Shown: positions 27,847-38,782, counted from the stretch's first letter. The stretch: DNA of 64,000 nucleotides from JAWKIJ01 sp041394325 (GCA_041394325.1 JAWKIJ010000001.1:2294001-2358000), one strand, 5' to 3'. Notes: a model not told the origin generated them from the sequence alone. A program made the numbers and translations.

Positions 27847-29072
27847 TCGACCACCGATCCGTAACGGTGCGCCACGCCGCGCGATTCGCCGTGGTGGGCG
27901 ACGGCGTCGGCGAGGTCGTGGCAGAACGCGTCGACGACCCTGTCGTGACCGGGGGCCAGCATGAGGTGCAGACCGCCCTGTTGGCGGTCGAGGTTCCAGC
28001 CCCGGTCGTCCATCACGTCGCACACGGCGTCCATGTCGACGCGGTCCGAGCCGAACTCGAACACCGAGAGATCGGGTTCGACCGTGAGGTGCAGGCCGTC
28101 GATGGCCTCGATCCCGGCGCGGATCCGCCTCGTGGCGTCGAGTACGCGGGCCGCGAGCCGCTGGTAGCCGTCCGCCCCGAGATGGTTGATCGCCGCCCAG
28201 GCGCCGGCGATGGGCGCACCCGGCCGGGTGCCGGCAGAGGACGAACTCGCGTAGAGGCCGCCGGGCCACGAGTCGTACATGAAGATCTGGCGTTGGAGCA
28301 GGTCCCGGTCGCGGTACACGATCGTCGACACGCCCTTGTAGACGTAGCCGTACTTGTGCAGGTCCGCCGACAGCGAGGTGACCCCTTCGACACGGAGATC
28401 CCACGGCGGGACCGGCTGGCCGAGACGCTCCCACCACGGGAGCAGCCATCCGCCGAGGCAGGCGTCGACATGGCACAACACGTCGTTCTCGGCCGCGATC
28501 ACCGCAATCTCGGCGACGGGGTCGACCACGCCGTAGGGGTAGCAGGGGGCCGAGGCGACCAGCAGCGCGGTCCGTTCGTCGAGTACCTCCTCGTAGCCGG
28601 CGGGGATCGCTCGTCCGTCGTCGCCGTGGTCGAGACGGATCATCTCGACGCCGAGGTAGTGGCACGCCTTCGCGAACGCCGGGTGCACGGTGTCGGTGCA
28701 CAGCAGCGTCGGCCGGTTGTTGCCCTGAGCGGCGGCCCATTCGCGGGCGGTGAGCACGGCGAGGAAGATCGACTCGGTGCCACCCGAGGAGAGGGCCCCT
28801 GCACCGGCCCCGAACAGGTCGCACGCCATGTCGATGACGTCGGTCTCCATCTGCAGCAGCGACCGGTAGCGGAAGGGGTTCAGGGCGTTCTCGTGGATGA
28901 AGTCGGCGGCGACGCGTTCGAGCAGCTCCTCCAGTTCGGGGTCGTCCACGTGGTACACGAGGCTGAACGCCCGACCGTCACGCCAGTCGAGGTCACCTTG
29001 GCGCATCGAGGTGATCTCGGCGAGAACGTCCGCACCGGCCGTGCCCCGCTCGGGGAACCGTCGTTCACCCAT
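27843..29072 (-). CDS. PLP-dependent decarboxylase/lyase, sphingosine-1-phosphate-lyase-like
   Basis: A 409-residue fold-type I PLP enzyme. Key parts are FHENALNPFRYRSLLQMETDVIDMACDLF in outline, SSGGTESIFLAVLTAR (phosphate-binding loop), HVDACLGGW (the PLP-contacting Asp) and SADLHKYGYVYKGVSTIVYRD, with the Schiff-base Lys in LHKYG. The Y-x-Y-K-G-x-S wording is closest to sphingosine-1-phosphate lyases and glutamate decarboxylase-like proteins. Substrate is unknown, and a phosphorylated amino-alcohol or aspartate/glutamate are both possible. The ATG at 29072 overlaps the DUF3151 stop by 8 nt. Confidence 0.86.
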   Translation of the reverse strand: MGERRFPERGTAGADVLAEITSMRQGDLDWRDGRAFSLVYHVDDPELEELLERVAADFIHENALNPFRYRSLLQMETDVIDMACDLFGAGAGALSSGGTESIFLAVLTAREWAAAQGNNRPTLLCTDTVHPAFAKACHYLGVEMIRLDHGDDGRAIPAGYEEVLDERTALLVASAPCYPYGVVDPVAEIAVIAAENDVLCHVDACLGGWLLPWWERLGQPVPPWDLRVEGVTSLSADLHKYGYVYKGVSTIVYRDRDLLQRQIFMYDSWPGGLYASSSSAGTRPGAPIAGAWAAINHLGADGYQRLAARVLDATRRIRAGIEAIDGLHLTVEPDLSVFEFGSDRVDMDAVCDVMDDRGWNLDRQQGGLHLMLAPGHDRVVDAFCHDLADAVAHHGESRGVAHRYGSVVD

Positions 29073-29537
29073 CGGACGGCTCAGCGGGACGGGTCGGCTC
29101 CGCGGTCGGATCGATGTCGGGCAGATCGGGGTCCAACATGGCGAGGAACTCGTCGAGGCGGGTGACCTCGTCGGCCTCGCCGATGGCCCGGGCCGCATCG
29201 CGCAGCCCCACGAGGCAGCGGAGCACACCGCGATTGGAGGGGTGACGCCAACGTAGGTAGCCACTACCCCGCCAGCCGTTGGCCCGCATGGCGTCGAGGC
29301 CCCGGTGATAGCCGACCCTGAACGCGGCGTACCGTTCGACGGGGCTCGCCGCGGCGGAGCCGCGCGCCGCCCACGCCGTGCTGGAGCGGGGATGGGCACT
29401 CACCACCTCGTCGACGGCGTGGACTCGCTCGTCGCCGTCGAGGCCGAGTGCTGCTGCGAGCGCCGCTCCGATGTCGGTTGGTTCGGGGGGAGCACCGTCT
29501 CGGGTGGGCCCGACGCCTGGAATTGGACCGAGGACAT
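29065..29537 (-). CDS. DUF3151 protein, one frameshift
   Basis: About 157 residues. The ATG at 29537 opens MSSVQFQASGPPETVLPP, and GPPETVLP is the typical N-terminus of DUF3151. The frame breaks in a run of six C near 29490. Adding one C gives PPEPTDIGAALAAALGLDGDE and then VGYHRGLDAMRANGWRGSGYLRW and LRDAARAIGEADEVTRLDEFL, the conserved core. DUF3151 proteins are tetratricopeptide-like in length and have no known role. The gene heads the operon that includes the PLP enzyme, mobA, rhodanese and RNase D. Confidence 0.82.
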
Positions 29538-29572
29538 GGTTGCGGACCTTATGTCGTGAGCCTCCCCGCGAG

Positions 29573-32492
29573 TCAGGGCTTGAGCAGTGTGAGCAGCTCC
29601 GGACCGAGCCATCGGCCGATGCGGAGGTCGAACGCGCGTCGGTGAAGTGCAGCCCGTCCATCAAGGCGGGGCTGGTCCGGGGTCGAATCCACCGGGCTGT
29701 GCGTTCAGCCATCCTGCAAGGTCGGCGACGGCGGTCACCGCGGGGCGGAGATCCGACGCCTGGTGGAGGAGCTCGTTGAGCCGGTCCATTCGTGCCGGTT
29801 CCGACTCGGGCAGGCCGGTGATCCCCTGTTTGAGGCCGTGCTCGATGTGGTGATGGGTCATCAACACGACGCGGGCGCCCGCAGAGCTCAAGAGGTCGAT
29901 CCTGGTGACGAGCTCACGAAGGAAGTACTGGTCGGCGACCGGTTCGCCGAGGTGGGTCCAGCGGCTGGAGCCGGGCAACAGGCGATCGGAGGTGTCCCAC
30001 ACCCCCGTCGACAACACCACCAGGTTCGGCCGGTTGTCCTTGAGCCACCCGGGGTCGGTCTTGGACCAGTCGCAGTAGTCGCCGAACTCCGCGAGTTCGC
30101 CACCGGTGTCGCGGTAGCTGCCGCCGCGCGCGATCGGGCAGTTGAACTGCGACACGTTGGAGACCGTCGCTCCGGCCCCTGGCGCGTGGGTCGCCCACTC
30201 CTTGAGGCCGAAGCCATAGCCCATCGCGACCGAGTCGCCTGCGACCATGATCCGCAACGGTTCACCGGCGGCGGGCACGGACCGTGGCCCCACGGCGGGA
30301 GCGGGTGCGATTCGGGCGGCCGTGGCGACCGAGGAAACCGGCTCGGCCGCGGCGGCCATCGCTTCGGTTGCCGTCCGTCGGTCGATGTCCCTGGTCGCCT
30401 GCGCGATCCACGACATGGCCGCCGACGCGGTCTGCGGGGTGAAGGTCGTGCCGTCCACGCGGTTGTCGGGGCCGAGTGCACCGCCGGGCAGGGACGCGAG
30501 CCATCGCGCCAGGTCGAGCACGCGCAGATGGGAGTTGGAGGCGGCGACACGGTCGAGCACCGCGTTAAAGGCGTCGACCCGCGCCGTGTCGTTTTCGGGG
30601 AGGTCGGCGGCGGGAACCCCACCCTGCGGTGCGGGCCGGGCCATTGGAGCGAGTCGTAGCCAGACGACGGTGGCACCTCCGGCCGACAGCGTGTCGACCC
30701 TCGATGCGATCTCACTCTCGAGGAAACGGTCGAAGTCCGGGTCGCCGGGATGGCGGACCGTCGGATCGGCCAGGCGGACGTCGATGCGACGATCGAGCAG
30801 GTCCCAGCTTCCGGCCTCGACGACCACGACGTCGGGCTGGAACGAGGCGATCTCGGCCGACCATCGGTCGAAGAGCCCGTCGCATTGCGGAGGGTCGGCC
30901 GGTCCGAACGCTCCCGTGCCCTGCCGTCGGGACCCACCGACGGCGACCCCGCATCCGGTGGCGGTCAGCGACCGGACCGTCACCGATCGGCGCTCGTTCG
31001 GCCCCTCGCCGCCGGAGCCGGCGTTGTTCGGTACCGACTCGTTCGTGCTGTGCTCGCGGTGGAGGGTCTCGGTGCCCGTCGGAACCAGCGACTGGGCGAT
31101 CTCGTCGCCGACGACCAGCATCCGTTGCGGCGGCGGAACGGCGGGGGCGGTGCGCTGACCGCTCGAGATCGAGTGGTTGGCCGGGGGTGGTGATGCTGTT
31201 GCCACGCCGTTGGCGACCAGGACGCAGAGCACGACCATCGGAGCGACCGTCAAGGGGGTTCGGCCGGAGAGGCGCCGCCGCAAGCGGATCGGCTGTTCGA
31301 GGAGGTGGAAGGAGGCGACGGCGCCGGCGAACGTCACCGCGCACTGCAGTGCGAACAACGGCCACTTCGAGAGGCCGGTTCGGGCGGGGTTGAGCCAGGC
31401 GAAGAGGGGCCAGTGGAACAGGTACAGGCCGTAACTGATGGTGCCGCACCAGACCAGCGGCTTCCATGAGAGCAGGCGGTGCAGCGGTCCGCCGCGTTGG
31501 GCGATCGTGAGCACCACCGACACGGTGCACACCGCGCACAACAGCAAGCCCCACGGATACAGCCAACGCGTGCCGTAGTGCACGGTCGTGGCGAGAAGCA
31601 CCAGGCCCACCAGTCCGGCGACACCCACGATATGGACCACCACCCGGACGGCCCGGTGGGTGAAGCGCAGGACCGTGACCGTCGCGCACGCCGCCAGGCC
31701 GCCGATCAACAACTCGGCGGCACGCGTGTCGAGACCGAAGTACACGCGGTCGATCGAGTGCGGCGCGAGTGACGTCGTGACCAGCACCGACGCCGTGGTC
31801 AACAGCGCGAGGACCGCCGCGAGGATCCGACGGCGACCCCGCGCTGCGAGGAGGACGCCGGTGACGAGGAGCGGGAAGAGCAGGTAGAACTGCTCCTCGA
31901 TCGCCAGGCTCCAGAAGTGGTTGAGTGGGGACGGTGCCTTCGTCGTCGCCTCGTAGGAGTGGCCCGAGTTGATGTAGACGAGGTTGATCACCTGGCCGAG
32001 CGCGGCGGGGACGTCGGTGCGCAACGCGCGGACCTGGTCGCCGTCCCACGCTCCGAGGAGTCCGGCGAGCACGACGCCCCCGAGGCAGAGCAGCGATGCC
32101 GGCATCAGCCGACGGAAGCGCCGTGACCAGAAGCGCCGCAAGGAGACCGTTCCGGTGGTGGCCCGCTCGCGGAGCAGCAGGGACGTGATGAGGAACCCCG
32201 ACAACGTGAAGAAGACCGACACGCCGAGGAAGCCACCGGACGCCCGCGTGAAGTGAGCGTGATAGAACAGCACCGCGATCACGGCGAGCGCCCTCAGGCC
32301 GTCGAGGCCCGGAAGGTAGCCCAGTGGCTCGACCGCGTCGGACCCGCTGCGCCGTGGTCGATCCGCGTCGAGTTCGTCGTCGCTCCGCCCGTCCAGCACG
32401 ACGGGTGGTGCCGGAACGTCCAGGCCGACCTCCGACCCGGGACGTGAAGCACCACGCGTGATGACTCCCGCCGTCGAGTTCACCGCCTTCAC
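29573..32492 (-). CDS. Acyltransferase-3 (OafA-like) with tandem SGNH domains, first one degenerate; C-terminal frameshifts
   Basis: About 970 residues. The N-terminal half is a ten-helix acyltransferase-3 domain (residues 58-430) with the signature LDGLRALAVIAVLFYHAHF, SVFFTLSGFLI and NHFWSLAIEEQFYLLFP. Such proteins move acetyl or succinyl groups onto extracellular glycans. Two SGNH-hydrolase-like domains follow. The first (about 457-704) reads VVGDEIAQS and DGTTFT, lacking the catalytic Ser and His. The second (from about 747) has GDSVAMGYG and, after a frameshift near 29680, DGLHFTDA. A further break restores IGRWLGPELLTLLKP, ending at 29573. The start is a GTG at 32492; GTG at 32483 is an alternative. 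Confidence 0.85.
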
Positions 32493-32514
32493 CTTAGGGA
32501 CACTTCGCCGGAGG

Positions 32515-34601
32515 TCAACGCCGCCTCCAGAGATCCACGATGCGGGTGCCGACCCATGATCCGACCCTGTTGATCGCCGGTCCCTGGTAATGCGCGCCGT
32601 CCTCACGGATGGTGTGGTCGTCGACCTGGGGGTCGATGAAGTCCGCGAGGTCGAGCAGTCGGGCGTTCGGCCGTTGCGCCACGACGTCCCGCAGGAGTTG
32701 GTTGTAGCGGTCGACACGCTCGCGCGTCCGGCTGGCGGCGAGGCCGTCGTCGACCTCGCCGTTGCCGTTGGTGCCGTAATAGGGCAACGTCGCCCACACG
32801 ACCATCGCGCCGTCGCTCGCCAACAGGTCGTTCGCCGTGAGGAGCTCGTCGGTGAGGTACCGGTCGTAGACGGGGTCGCCGACGTGGCGCCATCGTCGCT
32901 CGCCGGCGAGACGGCGGTCGACGATGTCCCATTGGCCGTTGACCACCAACGTGACGTTCGGGTGGTACCGGTTGACCTGCGCGCTCCATGTGACCGGCCA
33001 GGCGTCGCACTTCCTGGCACGGGGTTCGGCTGTCTTCACGAGCTGGTAGCCCCCGCGGCCGATCCCGCAGCCGAGTTCGCTGACGCCTCCCCCGAAGACG
33101 GCTTCGCCGGAGGCCTTGGTCCAGTCCGAGAAGGGATAGGCGAGGGTCATCGCCACCGAATCGCCGTAGATCTGCACCGTGGGCGGTGGTGGTGGGGACG
33201 TCGTCGCCGTGGCGCCGGGCCTCGATTCCTCCGCCGGTTGCTCTTTGGGCGCCCCCGCCCTGCCCCTTCTCGCAGCGGCGGCCTGCTCCTCGGCGCGTCG
33301 GGCGAGCTCGGCCTGGTCCGAAGGGTCGAACCGGGGTCGGGTCCGATCGGGTCGCACCACGACGCTCAACGCGACGAGGGCGAGCGCCGCAGGTACGGCG
33401 ACCGCGACCGGGCGGAACCTCACGGTGGGGAGCCCTCGCCGGAACGGTCGTTCGAGGAGTCGTTCGCTCAGCAGGGCGAGGACCATGGTGACGGCGACCG
33501 CGATCACGAATCGCGGCAGGTTCGAGAGCCCCGTACGGGCGGGGGTCATCAGGGTCAGGATCGGCCAGTGGAACAGGTACACCGCGTAGGAGATCTCGCC
33601 GAGTCGACGCAACGGGTGGCGGCTCAGGGTTCGTGCGATCCCACCGATGCCCAGGGCTCCGTTGGCGATGAGCGCCGCCGAGCCGAGACCGACGAGCCAC
33701 AGGCCGCCCTCGGCGACGAACCCGCCGTCGACCTCGACGCGGTTCCAGGCGAGAAGGGTGAACACGGTGGCGGCCACACCTCCGAGCAGCACGGAGAGTC
33801 GGACGTTGAATCGCCGTACGATCGCCCGGCGTGCCGGGTCGTGTGCCAGGAGGACCGCGAGCATGGCCCCGATGAGCAACTCGGCGGCGCGTGTGTCGGT
33901 GCCGTAGTACACGCGGTCGACGCCGCCCGACCATCGAGTCGCGAGCATCGACATGCCCAGCAGCGTGCCGAGGACCGTGGCAAGCCGGGTGAGTGACCCC
34001 GGCCGCGGTGCAGGGTGACCGCAACCACGACCGGAAGGACGATGTAGCACTGCTCCTCGATGGCGAGGCTCCAGAAGTGCAGGATCGGTGATGGAGCGCT
34101 GAACAGCCTCGCGTAGGAGTCCCCCGAGACGAGGAAGCGCCAGTTCGCGATGTTGGCCAACGCCGCCAGTACGTCGCCGCGTGTCGATTCGGTGGCGGTG
34201 TCGAGGAACACGACGGCCATCAGGACCACGCCGAGTGTGAGCCACGCAGCCGGTAACAGACGTCGGAAGCGGCGGGTCCAGAACGCACGGAGGTCGATGA
34301 AGCCGCGTCGTCGATACTCGTGGATCAGCAGCGAGGTGATGAGGAACCCCGACAGGGTGAAGAACAGGGAGACGCCGAGGAAGCCACCCTTCGCCCACCC
34401 GAACCCGCCGTGGAACAACAGCACCGCGATGACCGCGACCCCCCTCAGGCCGTCAAGTGCGGGCAGGCGGCCGAGGTGCTCCCCCGTTCCGAACGTGAGG
34501 AGTGCGGTACCGGGGCGGGCAACCACGGTGGAGGCATGATCGTCGACCGAGACCCGGCGACCTACGCCCGCGCTCCCGTGCGTGGCCGCCACGGCGTTCA
34601 T
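32515..34601 (-). CDS. Acyltransferase-3 with C-terminal SGNH domain, one frameshift
   Basis: About 695 residues. The ATG at 34601 overlaps the stop of the polyprenyl-phosphate-mannose synthase gene by 4 nt. The membrane acyltransferase domain has LDGLRGVAVIAVLLFHGGFG, SLFFTLSGFLITSLLI and HFWSLAIEEQCYIVLP. The frame breaks near 34008 (one G missing in CGGGGTC). The SGNH domain then shows intact blocks: IYGDSVAMTL (Ser), VVNGQWDIVDR (Gly/Asn region) and REDGAHYQG (Asp-x-x-His). It resembles the neighbouring two-SGNH protein and probably arose by duplication. A role in O-acylating a surface glycan is inferred. Confidence 0.88.
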
Positions 34602-35419
34602 CGTCGCGGAGTGTCGGGAGCGGTCATCGGGCCTCCCGTGGGAATCGACGGTCCCGTGAGGGCGAAGAGCCGACGACCGAGCTTCGTCGCGCGGAATCGG
34701 TCGGTGACGCCCGGGAAGCGAAGGCACAGTCCCCACCACGTGACCATCAGCGTGGTCTCCACCATCGAACGGACCGACATCTTGGACTCGCCGACGGTCC
34801 GGTCGACGAACACGATGGGAACCTCGGTGACCACCGCCTTCAGGAAGCTGAGTCGGAAGCCCGTCTCGATCATGAAGCCGTACCCGTTGGTGCGGGTCGA
34901 TTCGACTCGGACGCGATCGAGCACCGATCCCCGGTAGGCCCGGAAGCCGCCGGTCGCGTCGTGCATCGACAGGTGCAACATGGCCTGGGCGTACCGGTTT
35001 CCGTAGCGGGACAGAACCCGGCGGTGCAACGGCCAGTCCGGAGTGTCGCCGCCGGAGACGTAACGCGAACCGATGGCGACGTCGGCACCGTCCTCAAGCG
35101 CCTCGATCAGTGCAGGCAGGCGCGCCGGGTCGTGGGAGAGGTCGACGTCCATGTGGATCACGGGATCGTGACCGGCGGAGCGGACGTGGGTGAGGGCGTG
35201 CCGGTAGGCCGCACCCAGCCCCTCCTTGGCCGGCCGCCTGACCACGGTGATGTTGCCGACCTCGACGCCGGTCTTCTCCGCGATGTCGGCCGTACCGTCG
35301 GGGCTCGAGTCGTCGAATACGAAGATCTCGGCGTCGTCGAGTGCCGCGCGTATGCGTCGGAGCACGGTGTCGATGGTGCCCGCCTCCTGGTAGGTGGGCA
35401 GGACGATTGCAGTCGACAT
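34598..35419 (-). CDS. Polyprenol monophosphomannose synthase (Ppm1/DPM1-like GT2)
   Basis: A 273-residue GT-A enzyme that transfers mannose from GDP-mannose to polyprenyl phosphate, the lipid donor for extracytoplasmic mannosyltransferases. Motifs are VLPTYQEAGTI, FDDSSPDGTADIA and HMDVDLSHDP (the DxD site), then GSRYVSGG, TGGFRAYRG and TNGYGFMIETGFR. There is no multi-span domain, so this is the catalytic part alone. It is translationally coupled to the acyltransferase-SGNH gene and lies beside several GT-C-type proteins that could use its product. Confidence 0.92.
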   Translation of the reverse strand: MSTAIVLPTYQEAGTIDTVLRRIRAALDDAEIFVFDDSSPDGTADIAEKTGVEVGNITVVRRPAKEGLGAAYRHALTHVRSAGHDPVIHMDVDLSHDPARLPALIEALEDGADVAIGSRYVSGGDTPDWPLHRRVLSRYGNRYAQAMLHLSMHDATGGFRAYRGSVLDRVRVESTRTNGYGFMIETGFRLSFLKAVVTEVPIVFVDRTVGESKMSVRSMVETTLMVTWWGLCLRFPGVTDRFRATKLGRRLFALTGPSIPTGGPMTAPDTPRR

Positions 35420-35464
35420 GACCTGTCGATCCTAGAAGACCACAGTCGTGGGGAGGCGGTACCC

Positions 35465-37201
35465 CTATGACTTCGTGCAGTGTCGGCTCAGGCGGAACGG
35501 TCCCGTGTCGAGCACCGTGCAGAACTGCGCCGCGACGACCTTGTCGGGGGTGGGGTCGCCGGATTCGCGCGACCGGTTCGGCTCGTCCCAGTTGCTCCAC
35601 ACCCGCGACTGGATCAACCAGTCGTCGTGGCGCAACTCGTCCGCCAACCCCGACCCGGCCGCATCCGCGATGCCGGGATCCATCTCGATGTAGCGCGTCC
35701 CCGGCTCGAGCTCGGGGAACAACGCGTAGAAGAAGGCGTCGCTGTACGGCGTCCTGGCGAAGTCGATCGGCCCGACGATGAGCGTCTGGCCGGGCCGGCT
35801 GTCTGCCGAGAGGCGGTCAACGATCCGTTGCGCGGCGTCGGCCGCATCCGCACTTCCGTAGTAGAACACGCGTTCACCGCGGCGGATCGGATAGCCGAAC
35901 ACGTTGTGGCCGAAGGTCTGGCCGACGAGGTCCGCGTAGGTGCGGAGCGGGTAGAACGGGATCACCGCCAACAGGATCACCGCAACCGGCGCCACCGCGG
36001 CGGCGTTGCGGAGCACCTGGGAGCGACGGCTGGAGACGCTCGCCGATGCGGGGGTGCGGCCGCGACGCTGGACGAGTTGGGCCGACACGGCGACGGGGAT
36101 CATCGCGAACGTCCAACACGACACCCACGAGAGGTGTGCCGTGTCGGGACGTTGTAGCGCCTGGCCCAGCAGGCCGAGCCCGAACGCGGCGCCGATCGTC
36201 AACGCACGGCCCGTCGGCGACGCGCGGTCACGGCGCCAATTCCGCACGGCGACGAAGCCGACGACGGCGATCGACAACGGGACCAGCCAGAACCACATCG
36301 CGATCTGCGCGCCGATCCCGGGCATCGGGAGGGGCCACGCCGACACACGCAGCTTGCCGGCATTCTGGAGGAAGCCGTCGGGTGCGCTCCAACCGGGCGG
36401 AACCGGTAGGGCCCGCCCGGGGCGCAGGTCGAACACGGGCTGTGTGACCATGCCCTCGAAGGCGCGACCCGGCCCTACCGCTATGACGAACGGGACGACG
36501 AGCAGGCCGGTGGACAGTATCGCCAGCAGGGACACCCGACGAGGACAACGCTGGGCCTCGTCACGCCGCGTCGTCCACCACCAGGCCAGGGCCGAGAGTC
36601 CGATCGCGACGACCAGGTCCGGGCGATACAGCAGTGCGGCTCCGGCACAGACACCCGCCGCAATCGCTGCGGCGCGCCTCGGACGATCCAGACACGACGA
36701 GGCCGCCAACACGGAGCACGCGCCGAGTGCGATCGCGCCGTTCCACGCCATCGCGCTGAGACCCAGGGGGGAGATCGCGATCAGCAGCGTCGTCAACGCC
36801 GCGGTAGCGCCGACCGGACGGCCCCAGCGCCGCGCGAACAGGTACACCGCAGCGATCAGCAGTCCGTGCTGGACGAGTCCGACCGCCCGTTCCACCCCGA
36901 GGGTCGACCCGAACACCTTGAACACCCCGGCGAGCACGTACAACGATCCCGGTCCGTAGAGGTGGAGGAAATCGCGGTGCGGAAGCTCCCCGGCGAGGAT
37001 GCGCTGGGGAAACGCCAACATGAACCCCTCCTCCATCGGAGGGCCCTGGTAGTGCCACAGGCCAGGCACCGGCAGGAGCAGCATGAGGGCGATCAACACG
37101 AGCGCGGCGACGTCGGTGCGGGTGAAGCGCATCGCGGGGCGTGCACCCGTGTCGGTCGACGGTGCCGCGGCGAGGTCGCGGTTCGGTGGAGACCCGTTCA
37201 C
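35465..37201 (-). CDS. GT-C/GT39-like membrane glycosyltransferase
   Basis: A 578-residue protein with about ten transmembrane helices. The first luminal loop after helix 1 holds MEEGFMLAFPQRILAGELPHRDFLHLYGPGS, with acidic residues where GT-C enzymes place catalytic Asp/Glu. A soluble C-terminal domain (YYGSADAADAAQRIVDRLS, IVGPIDFARTPYSDAFFYALFPELEPG) follows the helices. The GTG start at 37201 overlaps the upstream gene's stop by 4 nt (GTGA). It probably transfers a sugar from a polyprenyl-phosphate donor on the outer face of the membrane. Sugar and acceptor are unknown. Confidence 0.8.
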   Translation of the reverse strand: MNGSPPNRDLAAAPSTDTGARPAMRFTRTDVAALVLIALMLLLPVPGLWHYQGPPMEEGFMLAFPQRILAGELPHRDFLHLYGPGSLYVLAGVFKVFGSTLGVERAVGLVQHGLLIAAVYLFARRWGRPVGATAALTTLLIAISPLGLSAMAWNGAIALGACSVLAASSCLDRPRRAAAIAAGVCAGAALLYRPDLVVAIGLSALAWWWTTRRDEAQRCPRRVSLLAILSTGLLVVPFVIAVGPGRAFEGMVTQPVFDLRPGRALPVPPGWSAPDGFLQNAGKLRVSAWPLPMPGIGAQIAMWFWLVPLSIAVVGFVAVRNWRRDRASPTGRALTIGAAFGLGLLGQALQRPDTAHLSWVSCWTFAMIPVAVSAQLVQRRGRTPASASVSSRRSQVLRNAAAVAPVAVILLAVIPFYPLRTYADLVGQTFGHNVFGYPIRRGERVFYYGSADAADAAQRIVDRLSADSRPGQTLIVGPIDFARTPYSDAFFYALFPELEPGTRYIEMDPGIADAAGSGLADELRHDDWLIQSRVWSNWDEPNRSRESGDPTPDKVVAAQFCTVLDTGPFRLSRHCTKS

Positions 37202-38697
37202 GGTGCCGTCCGTCCGCCCTCGGGAGGCGTCGGCCCGGGCTCGGTGGCGGGAGCGCCACGCTGGCCGTCCCTGTGTCGGAGACCGGTCGATGCGACGAGC
37301 GCGGTTGCCGCGCACAGGGCGAACAAGGGTGTGGCCGCGACCTTGAAGCGCTGATCACCGAAGAACGCCACGGGGATCAGGGCGGAAACGAGTGTTCCCA
37401 CGACGACGAACGACGCCAGTGTCGCTTCGTGTCGGTCGCCCCGGGTGCGTCGTGTCAGCACCACGAGGCCGGCGATCGTCGCGAGGCCCACGATCGCGTA
37501 GTAGCCGTTGGAGATCGCGCGTACCGCGGCCCTGGTCGCCTCGGAGAACACGGGTGTGTCGTCATAGGACTCCACCGCCCGGGCGCCGTCGACGTCGCCG
37601 TTGTAGGTCCAGTACAGCTTGCGAAGGCTCAGCATCGGTAGGGCGCCCAGGTGGTGGAGTGCCCAACGGCGGGCGATCCGCGCGGTGTCGCGGTTCCGCC
37701 GCAGCTCGGCGGCGGGTCCGTCGAGGTAGAAGTCACCGGTCTGGCACACCTTCGGGACGGCGAATGCACCGTTCGCGGCGGGGTTGAATCCGACGCACAG
37801 GTTGTCACCGCCGTTGGTCGACACGGGGACGAATCCCCCCAACACCACCGCGTTCCGGATCGTCCACGGGGTGATGACCAACGCCGCGGTGACCGTCACC
37901 AACACGAGGGCGGCGATCGCGTCACGGGTGCTCCACGCGCGAACTCGACGACGAGTCCCTGACCACAGCGCTGCGGCGAACGCGGCGAACATCACGAGCA
38001 CCTGGGATCGAACGAGCGCACAGATGCCCAACCACGCGCCGGCGACGGCGAACGCGGCGAGACGGCGGCCCCGGTCGCTTCCCCAGAACGCGGCGACGGC
38101 GCCGACCGGGTCCCGCTGCCGTGGCGCCACAACGTCCCGATGTCGTTGCACCGCGACCGTGGAGCCGTCGCGCAGGCGGTCCAACGCTCGCACACCGGCT
38201 CGGAGGAGCCCGGCGAACACGGCGAGGAACAAGGGCTCGGAGAGCAGGACCGTCGACTGGAGGATCAGATTCGGCCAGCACGCGACGATCGCTCCGGCGA
38301 CGAGCCCGACACGGCGTCCACCGAGGCGGGAACCGGCGCGGAACAACCACCACACGGTGGTGCCACCGAGGCCCGCCTGCACCATGGCGGCGGCCATCGG
38401 GAGTCGGGCGCCCTGGTCCACCCGGTCGAGCACCCATTGGATCGCACCCAGGAAGAACGGATAACCCGGCGGGTAGTACGAGGTCGGCGTGCCGTGGAAC
38501 GCGAGGTAGCCCTGCCCCTTCGCGATCCCTTGAGCGAACCGTTGGTACAGCAGCGGATCGTGGACCGATGACGGCGCGCGGGTCAGCCACCACGCGGCTC
38601 CGACGCGGAGCACCACGGCGAGCAACACCACGCCGAGTGCGAGCCGGTCGATCGGCGGGGCGTCGGGCTCCTCCACGGGCGCGGCGTCGGGCTCCAT
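37198..38697 (-). CDS. GT39-like membrane glycosyltransferase
   Basis: A 499-residue multi-span protein from the ATG at 38697. The first outer loop has HDPLLYQRFAQGIAKGQGYLAFHGTPTSYYPPGYPFFLGAI. The YPPGYP phrase is typical of ArnT/PMT-type GT39 proteins that use polyprenyl-linked sugars. About ten hydrophobic segments follow, ending with a Pro-rich tail. It is divergent from the next GT gene (86 bp apart) and coupled to the downstream GT gene. Acceptor unknown. Confidence 0.8.
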   Translation of the reverse strand: MEPDAAPVEEPDAPPIDRLALGVVLLAVVLRVGAAWWLTRAPSSVHDPLLYQRFAQGIAKGQGYLAFHGTPTSYYPPGYPFFLGAIQWVLDRVDQGARLPMAAAMVQAGLGGTTVWWLFRAGSRLGGRRVGLVAGAIVACWPNLILQSTVLLSEPLFLAVFAGLLRAGVRALDRLRDGSTVAVQRHRDVVAPRQRDPVGAVAAFWGSDRGRRLAAFAVAGAWLGICALVRSQVLVMFAAFAAALWSGTRRRVRAWSTRDAIAALVLVTVTAALVITPWTIRNAVVLGGFVPVSTNGGDNLCVGFNPAANGAFAVPKVCQTGDFYLDGPAAELRRNRDTARIARRWALHHLGALPMLSLRKLYWTYNGDVDGARAVESYDDTPVFSEATRAAVRAISNGYYAIVGLATIAGLVVLTRRTRGDRHEATLASFVVVGTLVSALIPVAFFGDQRFKVAATPLFALCAATALVASTGLRHRDGQRGAPATEPGPTPPEGGRTAP

Positions 38698-38782
38698 CGT
38701 GGGCGTGACGTTAGGCGGCGACACGAGCCGGGCGCGCGTTGGCCTTGTGGTGATCGAGAGGCGACCGCGAAGCTGTCGGGCC

